The notes: generated from the letters alone by a model not told the origin. DNA of 64,000 nt from an uncultured Eubacteriales bacterium (GCA_902778995.1 CACYZW010000002.1:17746-81745); one strand, 5' to 3'. Positions 35,397 to 44,587 are shown, numbered from the stretch's first letter. Numbers and translations are program-made.

Positions 35397-35810
35397 TCAC
35401 GCCTTCTGCTTAAAGGCGTGGCGGCACTTGCCGCAGGTCATCGTAACCTCTCCCACCCCTCTGGGCAGGCGCAATCTTGTCTTGCATTCCGGGCATTTGA
35501 AATATTTGTACTTCCTGATGTTTTTCATGCGATTGAAAAACTGCCTTACGGACAATGATGTTTTGCGCCAGAAATTTAAAAAAGCGGCGTTTTCCGCGTA
35601 CCGTTTCTCGAGATTGCGGGACAGCATGCGAAACATCGCGAAGGCGTAGAGCGCCAAACTCAACAGATAAACGATCCTCAAATGAAAGATGCTGCTGAGC
35701 ATCGACAGCACGACGCCCGAAATCAAAAGCGCCAGCGAGAGCTCATCTGCGCCTCGACGCCCGGCCATAAACCTTTGAAAGCCCGCTTTGAGCTTTTCCA
35801 GCAGGGACAT
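35397..35810 (-). CDS. Small membrane protein with C-terminal zinc ribbon
   Basis: This 137-residue protein has two predicted membrane helices (about residues 25-43 and 45-62), a basic cytosolic segment, then a zinc ribbon: CPEC near 102 and CGKC near 127. AGGAGG precedes the ATG. It lies between DUF6062 and the J-domain gene on the same strand. It resembles zinc-ribbon membrane proteins of unknown role found in Clostridia. Confidence 0.75.
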   Translation of the reverse strand: MSLLEKLKAGFQRFMAGRRGADELSLALLISGVVLSMLSSIFHLRIVYLLSLALYAFAMFRMLSRNLEKRYAENAAFLNFWRKTSLSVRQFFNRMKNIRKYKYFKCPECKTRLRLPRGVGEVTMTCGKCRHAFKQKA

Positions 35811-35855
35811 TTGAACGCCTCCTATGTCAATCCTGATAAATTATCAGCTGAATAA

Positions 35856-36512
35856 TCACCGATACCTGCCGTAATAACCGCCGCCAAATCCGCCGCCGCA
35901 GCAGTTACAAAGGCAGTTGCAAAGCAGGCTCGTCAAGCAGCAGCCCAGAAGAGGACTGCCGCACATAACCGTCGGCATGGAAAAACCTCGGTCCGATGTT
36001 CCGGTTTGATAATACCGCGTGTTGCCCTCCAGACGGCTCAAAAGCACTCTGTATTCAAAGTTGTTGGGGTTCATGCTTACGGCCTGGCGCGCGTAATTGA
36101 GCGCCGCCACGCGGTTGCCCAAACCCAGGCTCGCCTCGCCGCACAGGTAATACCATTCGGCGTTGCGTTCCATAATGTCCTCCAGGACGCGCATGGCCTC
36201 CTGATAATGGCCCGAGCGAATGTAATTGCGCGCTGCCTGGATGTGAGGATTGGCGCTTCCCTGGGTATCGCCGCCGCCAAATCCCTGACCGTAGCCGTAG
36301 GTATTGCCATTGCCCGATGCGTTCGTCCCTTCCCTGCGCCATTTCATGACCGTGGAATAGGCCTCGTTGACCTCTTTCATTCTGGCCTCAGCCTCCGCAG
36401 AGCCGTTGTTCACATCGGGATGATATTTTTTGGCCAAGGCGCGGTAGGCCTTCTTGACCTCATCGTCGGTGGCTTGGGGCGAAACGCCCAATACGCGATA
36501 GGGATCCTGCAT
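35856..36512 (-). CDS. J-domain protein with helical repeats and a Cys/Gly-rich tail
   Basis: The 218-residue protein begins with a J domain (residues 1-65; HPD motif in [10 protein letters not shown]), so it should stimulate an Hsp70 (DnaK) partner. A Gly/Asn linker and TPR-like helices (about 85-165) follow. The last 35 residues contain [21 protein letters not shown]-type clustering. It lacks DnaJ's zinc domains and substrate domain, so it is a specialised J protein. The second ATG (36512) has the best spacing from AAAGGAG; the ATG at 36515 and a TTG at 36518 are alternatives. It overlaps or abuts the DUF5685 stop. Confidence 0.85.
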   Translation of the reverse strand: MQDPYRVLGVSPQATDDEVKKAYRALAKKYHPDVNNGSAEAEARMKEVNEAYSTVMKWRREGTNASGNGNTYGYGQGFGGGDTQGSANPHIQAARNYIRSGHYQEAMRVLEDIMERNAEWYYLCGEASLGLGNRVAALNYARQAVSMNPNNFEYRVLLSRLEGNTRYYQTGTSDRGFSMPTVMCGSPLLGCCLTSLLCNCLCNCCGGGFGGGYYGRYR

Positions 36513-36514
36513 CA

Positions 36515-37357
36515 TCAAGCTCCTTTATAATGCGCGTTCCGCTTGCTTTGCAGATACGCATACTTGCTCCATACGCCGGAATACAGCACGTTGCGAATAA
36601 TATCCGCGTCCAAAATGACGGGCAACCGCTCGAAAGCGTCGGCGGCGTCCGCGATCATCGTCATGAGCGCCGCCTTGCACAGCTGCTCATAATCCGCCTT
36701 GTCCCGAAGCGGCTTCAGGGGGTTGTAGCTGCCCCGGCGCACATCCCTGGGCAGATCGTCGTAGGCGTCCATGAAATAGACATAGCGCCCGAGGCCGTCG
36801 CCGATTGCTTTCAGCTCCTGCGAAAAATCCGTCCGTTCCGGCCAGACGAACAGCTCTGACAGCATACGGCCGGTGGCGTTGACGGGCAAATCGATTTGAA
36901 GGACGTCGTCCTTCTCCCATTCGTGAATATCATCAAGCCATTTTTCTATCGCGGCACAGCGCTCAGGATAGGCCTGTTCTATGCCCCGATAGGCCTTGCG
37001 CAGCAGCGTCGCCTCTCCTGCGGACAGGGGGTTCTTATCGTCGCGCCAGTCGTCCCTGCACTTGTGATAGGCCAGCGCGATATTCATATCCGCCACGTAA
37101 TCCATCACCGGTGTCGAAACGTAATCGTGCTGCCTTGCGGGATTTGCGATACAGCGTTCCCGCTTTGTGGATTCCCCGGGTTCATAGAGCGCGTTCAAAA
37201 GCGTCGCCAGAAATGTCAGATCGTAGCTGAGCGTAGTGCTCGTCAAAAAGCCGTGCCTCTTTCTCAGCGTCCGACAAAGGCCGCAATACATGGCCTTGAA
37301 CCGCCGCTGCCGATCCTCAGAAAGTGTCTCGGGATAAGTAACGATGTATCCGAACAC
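36515..37357 (-). CDS. DUF5685 family protein
   Basis: The 280-residue helical protein begins [12 protein letters not shown] from a GTG codon with GAGGAG upstream, and has CGLC near residue 25 plus further Cys ([18 protein letters not shown]). Acidic [15 protein letters not shown] and YDDL-type segments later in the chain give it a look somewhat like all-helical isoprenoid-synthase folds, but I cannot claim an activity. DUF5685 genes next to J-domain genes recur in Clostridia; together with the downstream Cys-rich genes this looks like one operon. Confidence 0.8.
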   Translation of the reverse strand: MFGYIVTYPETLSEDRQRRFKAMYCGLCRTLRKRHGFLTSTTLSYDLTFLATLLNALYEPGESTKRERCIANPARQHDYVSTPVMDYVADMNIALAYHKCRDDWRDDKNPLSAGEATLLRKAYRGIEQAYPERCAAIEKWLDDIHEWEKDDVLQIDLPVNATGRMLSELFVWPERTDFSQELKAIGDGLGRYVYFMDAYDDLPRDVRRGSYNPLKPLRDKADYEQLCKAALMTMIADAADAFERLPVILDADIIRNVLYSGVWSKYAYLQSKRNAHYKGA

Positions 37358-37404
37358 GTTCGCGTCTCCTCAACCTTGTTTACACTTATTATAACGGGTC
37401 ATTG

Positions 37405-37576
37405 TTAAGGAAATACCGCATAATCGAGTCGTGCAGTAACGAGCTGAATTTTAGTCGATTGCAAACTGCAAATTTCGAAGGCTTGCTGGCGGCAAGTCAA
37501 GAAATCAGCAGGCAGCAAGCGGCTGAAATTCAGCCGTTAATGCTGCGCCATGAACATTGTGCGGTGTTTTCCTTAA
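37405..37576. mobile_element. 172-bp MITE-like element with TTAAGGAAA terminal inverted repeats
   Basis: The left end TTAAGGAAATACCGCA (37405-37420) and right end TGCGGTGTTTTCCTTAA (37560-37576) are inverted repeats of 16-17 bp that differ by a base or two. Both ends finish in TTAA. There is no coding capacity. The right 55 bp are near-identical to 2850-2913. A partial third right end follows at 37601-37632 (TGCGCCATGAGCGTTGCGCGGTG). The element fills the gap between radA and the DUF5685 gene. Confidence 0.65.
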
Positions 37577-37642
37577 ATAATCGAATCATGCCGTAATGCG
37601 TGCGCCATGAGCGTTGCGCGGTGCTTCCTTTAGCGGAGGGGT

Positions 37643-39031
37643 TCACCGGCCCGCGCCGTGAAGCCCCAGTTCGACCATGGCCTGGGTTACTGTTTCCACG
37701 CCGATAACATGTATGCCATCGGGTATCCTAAATCCCCTCAGGTTGTACTTGGGCAATATGACATGGTCGAAGCCCAGGCGGGCGCATTCCGCAATGCGCC
37801 GTTCCGCCTGTGAAATGGCGCGCACCTCGCCGGCCAGCCCCACCTCGCCCATCACGGCCCAGTTGGCCGCGATGCCCTTGTTTCTGTGGGATGACGCGAC
37901 CGCCATGCACAGCGCGAGATCCGCCGCCGGCTCCGTCAGCGACATGCCGCCTGCGATGTTGATGTACACGTCCTGGTCGTACATGCGCAGCCCTGCCCGC
38001 TTTTCCAGTACCGCCAGCAACAGCGACAGCCTGCCCTGATCCACGCCGGACGCCATCCTTCTGGGATTGCCGAAAGCCGTGGTGGCGACCAGCGCCTGAA
38101 CGTCTGTCAGAAGCGGCCTCGATCCTTCAATCGCGCACATCACCACGCAGCCGCTGGCATCGTGCGCGCGCTCTGAAAGCAGCGCTTCACTGGCATTTTC
38201 GACCTCTTGCATCCCCCGCTCCGTCATTTCAAACATTCCCAGCTCGTTGACGGAGCCAAAGCGGTTTTTGACCGCCCGAAGCAGCCGGTATTGATGCTGC
38301 CGGTCGCCCTCGAAATACAGAACCGCGTCCACCATATGCTCCAGTATCCTCGGACCTGCGATTGCCCCTTCCTTGGTGACGTGGCCGACGAGAAAGATGC
38401 TGCATCCACTCTGCTTCGCCAGTCGCATCAGCATCGAGGCGCATTCGCGCACCTGAGAGACGCTTCCGGGCGCGCTGGCCATCTCCGGCCTGTACATCGT
38501 CTGTATGGAATCGACGATCATCACGCCGGGCGACAGCTCCTGCATGCGCCGCTCCACGGTATTCATATCGTTTTCAGACAATACATAAAAGCCTGTCCCG
38601 GATACCCCAAGGCGCCTGGCCCGCATCTTGATCTGCCGACTGGATTCCTCGCCGGACACGTACAGCACGCACGCGCCTTCGTTCGCCATATTGGCGCAAA
38701 GCTGGGTCAGCAGCGTGGATTTGCCGATACCCGGATCGCCGCCCACCAGGACAAGGGAGCCGTCCACAACGCCGCCGCCCAGTACGCGGTCCAGTTCGGC
38801 GATACCGGTGGAGCGGCGCGCCATGGCCTCGTCGGGAATGTCGTCAACCCGAACCGCCTGGGCACCGCTGCCCGGCGCGCGCTTCAGCTTTTTATCCTCC
38901 AGTTTTGCCGCAGGCGCCGCTTCCTGTTCCTCAAAGGTATTCCAATTGCCGCAATCCGGGCATTTCCCCATCCACTTTGGCGTTTCATGGCCGCACACGT
39001 TGCAAACATAAACCGTTCTGATCTTTGCCAC
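37643..39031 (-). CDS. radA: DNA repair protein RadA
   Basis: The 462-residue protein has the N-terminal zinc finger (CNVCGHETPKWMGKCPDC), the RecA-like ATPase with Walker A GGDPGIGKST, the RadA-specific KNRFG motif and a C-terminal Lon-like domain (NIAGGMSLTEPAADLA). It drives branch migration in recombination. The GTG at 39031 is the likely start: GGGGGAGG lies about eight bases before it, and the upstream in-frame segment runs through a repeat arm. Confidence 0.95.
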   Translation of the reverse strand: MAKIRTVYVCNVCGHETPKWMGKCPDCGNWNTFEEQEAAPAAKLEDKKLKRAPGSGAQAVRVDDIPDEAMARRSTGIAELDRVLGGGVVDGSLVLVGGDPGIGKSTLLTQLCANMANEGACVLYVSGEESSRQIKMRARRLGVSGTGFYVLSENDMNTVERRMQELSPGVMIVDSIQTMYRPEMASAPGSVSQVRECASMLMRLAKQSGCSIFLVGHVTKEGAIAGPRILEHMVDAVLYFEGDRQHQYRLLRAVKNRFGSVNELGMFEMTERGMQEVENASEALLSERAHDASGCVVMCAIEGSRPLLTDVQALVATTAFGNPRRMASGVDQGRLSLLLAVLEKRAGLRMYDQDVYINIAGGMSLTEPAADLALCMAVASSHRNKGIAANWAVMGEVGLAGEVRAISQAERRIAECARLGFDHVILPKYNLRGFRIPDGIHVIGVETVTQAMVELGLHGAGR

Positions 39032-39072
39032 CTTCGTCGCCTCCCCCGTGCGCCTGTTGGCATGCCGCAGGC

Positions 39073-39087
39073 TTAAGGAAACACCCA
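39073..39087 (+). repeat. Solo repeat arm TTAAGGAAACACC in the radA leader
   Basis: TTAAGGAAACACCCA matches the ends of the MITE-like element at 37405 and the arm at 294. No partner arm is visible nearby, so it is a remnant. Confidence 0.55.
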
Positions 39088-39105
39088 TAAAGGGCATTTT
39101 TCAGG

Positions 39106-39114
39106 ATTATATCA
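39106..39114 (-). promoter_or_regulatory. Extended -10 promoter of radA
   Basis: On the minus strand TGA-TATAAT (hexamer 39111-39106), about 70 bases before the radA start. The -35 region is poor. Confidence 0.45.
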
Positions 39115-39185
39115 CATTCGGACGGGAAAGTGCGGATTTCCGGATTTTATTTACCTGTTCTTATAATAATACCCATGATCTCAAC

Positions 39186-39214
39186 TTGTCAGCCCAAATA
39201 AAAAAAACTATAAT
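39186..39214 (+). promoter_or_regulatory. Sigma-A promoter of the metallophosphoesterase-like gene
   Basis: TTGTCA (39186-39191), 17 bp of A-rich spacer, TATAAT (39209-39214), about 30 bases before the ATG. Confidence 0.8.
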
Positions 39215-39244
39215 ATAATGAGGTGTTTTGTTAGGAGTATCGCA

Positions 39245-40693
39245 ATGCCGGAAGAAGAGCAAAAAAAGAAATCCACAAAGACGATCATCCCCATATCGAA
39301 GATCGACAGCAGCGCTTCGGGCGATGTTTTGCGCGACGAATCCTCTCAATACGGCGATGACGCAGAGATTCGCCTGCCCCGCAGAAAGCGCACGGACGCG
39401 CGCGTCCCCATCATAAAGAACAGAACAGACGACGCTCAGAAGCAAAAGGAAAAGGAAAGCACTTCAAAAAGCCCCAAAAAGGCAAAAAAAGGCAGCTCGG
39501 CGTTTCCAGAGGTAACCCCAAAGCGCAAAAAGAAGGGACGGAAGAGACGAAAAAAACGCCGCTCCCTGTTCGAGCTGATGAGCGGCTCCGGCACTGAAGG
39601 GTTGTTTCGTCCCATTCGCGTGTTTGGCCGGGATATTCGATTCTGGCCGCTGATTCTGTTGGCGGCCCTGGCTTTCATGGCCGTCGGGGTCATGCTCAAC
39701 AACAGTAATTTGACGATTACCGAGCAGACCGTTACGGTGGTCGGCCTGCCCGAAGATATGGAAGGCTATCGCATCGTCGTGCTCTCTGACATGAACGGCA
39801 GACGCTTTGGCGACAGCCAGAGCCTGCTGTTGCGAACCCTGAACGGCATCAAATACGACGCCATATTTTGCCTCGGGGATATGGTTGGCAAGAGCGGCAA
39901 CGCGCAACCCTTTTGGGAATTCATAGAGGGGCTCAAGCGTCCCGAAAAGGTCTATTTTATCTGCGGTGATTCCGACCCAGGTCCTTATTTGAGCCGTGCG
40001 CGCGGCACGGAGGGTGTGCTTTCACAGCTCATACTTGAGGACTGGATATTGGGGGCGATTGAGCGCGGGGCCAACTATGTGGACGCGCCTGTGGGAATCC
40101 CCGTCAAAAAACAAACGCTGTGGATCTCCCCCGCCACATTGCTCAACCTGGAAACCATCACCACCCTGGCCGTCTGGGAGGATCAGACAGAGCAGGAGGA
40201 GGATGGCGTGCGTTCCGGCATCGTGGACGACTATACCCACCTGCCCATTACCACCTACCGGTACAAGCTGGCCCAAAGGCTGTACGAAGCCCAGCGAAAA
40301 ATGAACGCTTCGGATATTCACATATCCCTCGCGCACGAAATGCCCGCCGAATCGTTTATCTATACCTCAGAGGATCACAAGCAACAATCCGAGCGTTTTC
40401 TGGCTGCCCCGGATTTGATACTTGCCGCCCATTATTGCGGCGGCGTTTGGAGGCTGCCCTTCCTCGGCGCTTTTTACGTGCCCGACAGTACGCTGCCCCG
40501 AGGCGGCTGGTTCCCGGATCAGCGCAAAGTCAGCGGCCTGTCCGCCGTCGGTGAAAGCCAGGCGTATATCACGCGCGGATTGTCCACCAACGGTTCGACG
40601 CCGCTTATGCCCTTCCGCCTCTTCAACGCGCCGGAAATATCGGTGATCACGCTGACCTCTACACTGCCGGAGAATATGCTGGAGGCGGGTTAA
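39245..40693 (+). CDS. Membrane-anchored metallophosphoesterase-like protein with degenerate metal motifs
   Basis: This 482-residue protein has a lysine-rich cytosolic N-terminus (residues 1-125, including KKKGRKRRKKRR), one membrane helix (about 138-156) and an outer YkuE-like calcineurin phosphoesterase domain. Typical motifs appear in altered form: SDLH is SDMNG, GDxxD is GDMVG, GNHD is GDSDPG and GHTHGG is AHYCGG. Several metal ligands are thus lost, so catalysis is doubtful. AGGAG precedes the ATG. The gerABC operon starts 58 bases downstream, so a spore-related role is possible but unproven. Confidence 0.75.
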   Translation: MPEEEQKKKSTKTIIPISKIDSSASGDVLRDESSQYGDDAEIRLPRRKRTDARVPIIKNRTDDAQKQKEKESTSKSPKKAKKGSSAFPEVTPKRKKKGRKRRKKRRSLFELMSGSGTEGLFRPIRVFGRDIRFWPLILLAALAFMAVGVMLNNSNLTITEQTVTVVGLPEDMEGYRIVVLSDMNGRRFGDSQSLLLRTLNGIKYDAIFCLGDMVGKSGNAQPFWEFIEGLKRPEKVYFICGDSDPGPYLSRARGTEGVLSQLILEDWILGAIERGANYVDAPVGIPVKKQTLWISPATLLNLETITTLAVWEDQTEQEEDGVRSGIVDDYTHLPITTYRYKLAQRLYEAQRKMNASDIHISLAHEMPAESFIYTSEDHKQQSERFLAAPDLILAAHYCGGVWRLPFLGAFYVPDSTLPRGGWFPDQRKVSGLSAVGESQAYITRGLSTNGSTPLMPFRLFNAPEISVITLTSTLPENMLEAG

Positions 40694-40751
40694 ACAGCGC
40701 CTGTTTCAGAAATACAGAACCCGCAGTTCCGGCGGCTTTCCCGCCAAAGTT

Positions 40752-42398
40752 GTGTCATCAAGCCCCGGACCTGTTTCCATAGCCGATCTTCGGAGATGTC
40801 CGTCGGATGTCCCCGAAGTTTTTTTGTGCGGACTTGTCATGCATCTTTCCGGGCGTTATGCGCATGATAAGAGACGTATCGATCTACAACTCTGGGGGGT
40901 GCTTTGCCTGGATAAGCCTCGCGAAGCTCTGTTGCGTACAGAGCTGCTTTCATCGCTCGACGAGAATGTGTCCCGCTTCAGGGCGCTGCTGAGCGACAGC
41001 GTCAATGCCGACGCCCAGTTCAGGTTCATCTTCTGTTCAGGCGCACGACTTTGCGTCGTCTATATCGAAGGCATGGCCGATGACAAAAAGATCAACGATT
41101 TCATACTGCGCGCCTGCGTGCGGCATCAGGCCGCCCCGGGAACGCGCATCGACGCCAGCTACCTGCTGGGCAATGTCCTTGAAATCGCCCAATGCGAAAG
41201 GGAGCAGCGCGTTTTCCGTATACTTGCGTCCCTGGTTACGGGCATGACGGCAATATTGATAGACGGCTCCGAAGAGGCCATACTGCTGGAGACCAGGGGC
41301 TATCCTGCGCGACAGGTCAACCGAACGACCAACGAATCGGTGGTCATCGGCGCGCAGGAGGGTTTTGTGGAAAGCCTGCGCACCAACATGACGCTGATGC
41401 GGCGCTATGTCCCCTCTCCCAATCTGATCACAGAGCGTATTTCAGTGGGCTCCGTCGTACCCATACAGATGGTCCTGGTGTACCTCAGGGATGTTGCCGA
41501 CGAAGCTGTGGTTGATGCTGTGCGCAGACGCTTGAAGGGCGTAGACGCCAGGACGGTACAGGGCCTGGGCGCTATACAGCAGCACATCGAGGATCAACCC
41601 TGGGCGCTGCTGCCCCAGATGCTGCAGACCGAGCGGCCCGACCGGGCCGCTTCCTGCGTCATGGACGGACAGGTGGCAATGCTGGCGGAAAACTCGCCCT
41701 ACGCCCTGATCGCGCCGATCACGCTGTTTCACCAGCTGCACGCCTCCGACGATTCCTTTTCACGATGGCAATACGGGACCTTTCTGCGCCTGATTCGCAT
41801 TGTCGGCATGCTGATCTCAGTGCTCCTGCCGGGGCTGTACATCGCACTGACCGATTATCACATGCACCTGCTGCCGCTGAGCCTGTTGGGCTCCATCGCC
41901 GAGGCGCGCGCCAACGTCCCCTTTCCGATTGTCATTGAAATACTGATTATGGAGTTTTCCTTCTATCTCATCAACGAAGCCGGCACACGAATTCCACAGC
42001 AGATCGGCTCCGCGCTGGGCATCGTCGGGGCGTTGATCCTCGGCCAGGCGGCGGTTTCCGCGTCGATCATAAGCCCCATACTCATCATCATCGTCGCCAT
42101 TACCGGGCTCGGCAACTACGCCATACCGGATTACGGCTTTGGCATAGGACTTGTAATCTGTCGTCTATTTGTCATTGCCTGTGGCGCGTCCTTCGGACTG
42201 TATGGCTTCTGTCTCGCCGCATTTGTATTGTCCGTTTCCCTGTGCGGCATGAAATCCTTCGGTTTCCCCTATATGGCTCCCGTTGCGCCTGCACGGCCTC
42301 ACAATCCCGACCTTCTGGTGAGGCTTCCGATATGGCTGCAAAGGAAAGCGATGTACTTTGCCGCGCGCCGCAGACACGTTGAAAACCAGAAAGGATAA
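40752..42398 (+). CDS. Spore germination protein, GerA (A subunit) family
   Basis: The 548-residue protein has the GerA family layout: a cytosolic N-terminal domain (SLDENVSRFRALLSD near 68; RIDASYLLGNVLE), ILIDGSEEAILLETRGYPAR and the signature RTNMTLMRRYVPSPNLI, then about five membrane helices after residue 335 (ALTDYHMHLLP). It would form a nutrient germinant receptor with GerB and GerC in the spore inner membrane. The start is uncertain: the GTG at 40752 has no good ribosome site, and an ATG at 40839 or later is possible. Confidence 0.88.
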   Translation: MSSSPGPVSIADLRRCPSDVPEVFLCGLVMHLSGRYAHDKRRIDLQLWGVLCLDKPREALLRTELLSSLDENVSRFRALLSDSVNADAQFRFIFCSGARLCVVYIEGMADDKKINDFILRACVRHQAAPGTRIDASYLLGNVLEIAQCEREQRVFRILASLVTGMTAILIDGSEEAILLETRGYPARQVNRTTNESVVIGAQEGFVESLRTNMTLMRRYVPSPNLITERISVGSVVPIQMVLVYLRDVADEAVVDAVRRRLKGVDARTVQGLGAIQQHIEDQPWALLPQMLQTERPDRAASCVMDGQVAMLAENSPYALIAPITLFHQLHASDDSFSRWQYGTFLRLIRIVGMLISVLLPGLYIALTDYHMHLLPLSLLGSIAEARANVPFPIVIEILIMEFSFYLINEAGTRIPQQIGSALGIVGALILGQAAVSASIISPILIIIVAITGLGNYAIPDYGFGIGLVICRLFVIACGASFGLYGFCLAAFVLSVSLCGMKSFGFPYMAPVAPARPHNPDLLVRLPIWLQRKAMYFAARRRHVENQKG

Positions 42399-42404
42399 TC
42401 CGCC

Positions 42405-43430
42405 ATGAAGCTTCGCATTGCCCACGATGCTGCCGCAGCAGCAGCCTTTGTGGCCGCGGCAGCGCGGATTTTTGTCGGTCTGGCGCTGGACAGCGTCCCG
42501 ATACACAACGGCGTCTGGATCGCCGCGCTGCTTGGCGCGCTTCCTGCGATCCCCTACCTGCTGTGCCTCGAAGCCGTTCAGGCAGAGGCACAGCCGAACA
42601 GGCCGGCCTATCGAATGCTGATGCTGCTGCTCGCGTCGGTAGCTCTGTTGGACGCCTCCGAAGTGCTGTCGGTCGTCGCTAAAACCTCAGAATACCTCAC
42701 TATTAATCACGTACCTCTGACAGTGCTGACCGTTCCGGTGGCTCTGGCAGCGCTTTGGTGTATCTGTCGCAACGGGGACGCCGTCGGCTATGCCGCCATG
42801 CTGTGGATCAGGGTATTTCCGGTGCTGTTGATGCTGGTGCTGTTGCTCCAACTGCCCCATTTACACGTGCGTTGGCTGCAGCCGCGCCTTGGAGACGGCT
42901 GGCGCGCGATCGCAAACGGAGGCGTTCGAACCGCAGGCTGGTTCGTGCCGTCTACGGCCATACTGTTTGTCAGCGACAGGGGCGGCGCTCTCCCAGCAAA
43001 ACACGTTTCACGCGCCTGGCTCGCCTGTGCAGCCCTGGTAACCGCGCCGCTGTTGGCGCTGAGGCTGATGATGGCCCCCACCGTCGTCCGCAATGCGTCG
43101 TGGCTTTTCAACCTGGACGCCCTTTTGACCAACGGACGTGCACCCCTCTATCTGCAACTGCCGATGATATTGATCTGGTTTGTGGGGCTGCTGCACCTGT
43201 TGAGTTGTGATTGCTTCGCCGCCACCGCGCTGCTGCAACGGCTTTTCCCTGCCATCGATGGACGCGCCTGCGCTGCCCTCGTTGTACTCGGCACTGCCCT
43301 GCTGTCGATTCATGACTTCAGCGTCGCGCTGAACCGCAGCGCGGCGCCGTGGGTTTTCATCCTCGCCGCCAGCATAGTCGGCCTGTACGTCCTTGTGCTG
43401 CGCGATTCAAAGGGAGGTGAACATAGATGA
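42405..43430 (+). CDS. Spore germination permease-like B subunit (GerB), divergent
   Basis: This 341-residue protein is almost wholly hydrophobic with about ten predicted membrane helices, the size and shape of GerB permeases of the amino-acid/polyamine transporter superfamily. Sequence is quite diverged: I identify it chiefly from its place between gerA and gerC. AAAGGA precedes the ATG. It ends with an ATGA overlap with the next gene. It would bind or pass the germinant. Confidence 0.75.
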   Translation: MKLRIAHDAAAAAAFVAAAARIFVGLALDSVPIHNGVWIAALLGALPAIPYLLCLEAVQAEAQPNRPAYRMLMLLLASVALLDASEVLSVVAKTSEYLTINHVPLTVLTVPVALAALWCICRNGDAVGYAAMLWIRVFPVLLMLVLLLQLPHLHVRWLQPRLGDGWRAIANGGVRTAGWFVPSTAILFVSDRGGALPAKHVSRAWLACAALVTAPLLALRLMMAPTVVRNASWLFNLDALLTNGRAPLYLQLPMILIWFVGLLHLLSCDCFAATALLQRLFPAIDGRACAALVVLGTALLSIHDFSVALNRSAAPWVFILAASIVGLYVLVLRDSKGGEHR

Positions 43431-44542
43431 AGAAGCCGGGAATGCTCGCCCTCCTTGCCGCGCTGTGCATGGCTCTGTCCGGTTGTCAGGTCACCGGTGA
43501 GGTGGAAAACCAGGCCTATGTGCTGGTTCTTGCCCTGGACAGCTCAGACGACGGCGCCCTGACATTGACGGCCCGGGTGCCGCAAATCGGGAAAAGCGGC
43601 AACAAAGGCGAACAGGAAAAAGCCGGAGACAGCCCGTATTTGGTGTTTTCCGTTTCCGCGCCGTCCTGGTCCCTCGCACTGGACGCACTGCAGTGGTCGA
43701 CGCCCAGGCAGGTCAATCTCAGCCACATTGAAATGATCGTCGCTTCCGAGGCGCTCGCGTCGCATGCGTCTTTTCCGGAATTGATGAACCAAATTGCGGA
43801 TACCCCGCATCTGTACACCAACGCCCGTTTCGTTGTCTGCGCCGGTAGCGCAAAGGCCTTTCTGGAAGCCGGCAAAACCGTGATCGGAACGCGGCTGTCT
43901 TCTGAAATCAACGCGATGCTTTCGCAGTATGCCCGGCAGAGCTTTATCCCGGATGCCTCCTTTGCCGATGCCTGCTACAGCGCCAACGCCATCTACGGCG
44001 ACCCCATAGCGATATGGGGTTATACCGCAGACGCCGCCCCATCCGGGAACGACCGGGGCATATCGGTTGTTGAATCACCCATGTGGCAAAGGTTTTCGGG
44101 GACGGCGCTGTTTCGGCGCGGCGTGTTTGTCCGCGCCTTGTCGCCTGAGGCGACGCGCCTGCTCAACCTTATCCGCGGGCAGAGCAAAGTGCTTTCCCAT
44201 GTGTGGCAGGACGCGTCCTATGAATTGGAGCTGGATTCTCCGCCCGATATAAAAATTCTGATCGACGGCTCTGACGTCACAATTTCCCTTCGCGTGGCGC
44301 TTCACATCGATGACAGTCTGCCGGATGGGGTCGTAAACGCTCTGGAAACGGCGATCAAGGCCGATATCGACCAATTGATCGTCGATTGTCGGCAGGCGGG
44401 GTGCGATCCCTTCGGCTTCGCGGAATTGGCGGCGGGTCAATTTGCCACCGTTCCGCAATGGCTGGCCTTTGATTGGCCCGGCCGGTATGCGCATGCGGCT
44501 GTGGAAACACTTGTGCGTGTAAGCCGAAGACATGCCTCATAG
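43427..44542 (+). CDS. Spore germination lipoprotein, Ger(x)C family
   Basis: The 371-residue protein has a lipobox (LSGC, Cys20) and the GerC opening ENQAYVLVLALD in place of the common E-I-xxxxxVxxxxID motif. The central part includes SHIEMIVASEALA and the C-terminal domain ends with AIKADIDQLIVDC. GerC lipoproteins sit on the outer face of the spore inner membrane and are needed for receptor function. GGGAGGTGA precedes the ATG. Last gene of the gerABC operon. Confidence 0.87.
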   Translation: MKKPGMLALLAALCMALSGCQVTGEVENQAYVLVLALDSSDDGALTLTARVPQIGKSGNKGEQEKAGDSPYLVFSVSAPSWSLALDALQWSTPRQVNLSHIEMIVASEALASHASFPELMNQIADTPHLYTNARFVVCAGSAKAFLEAGKTVIGTRLSSEINAMLSQYARQSFIPDASFADACYSANAIYGDPIAIWGYTADAAPSGNDRGISVVESPMWQRFSGTALFRRGVFVRALSPEATRLLNLIRGQSKVLSHVWQDASYELELDSPPDIKILIDGSDVTISLRVALHIDDSLPDGVVNALETAIKADIDQLIVDCRQAGCDPFGFAELAAGQFATVPQWLAFDWPGRYAHAAVETLVRVSRRHAS

Positions 44543-44587
44543 CCATTGCAATCGATTTCGCTTTGACGATGAGATCATTTCCTCATA

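Noticed and set aside
37402-37596. 64-codon frame inside the MITE-like element
   Set aside because: Lies between inverted repeats, has no ribosome binding site, and is not repeated in the related copy at 2.85 kb.
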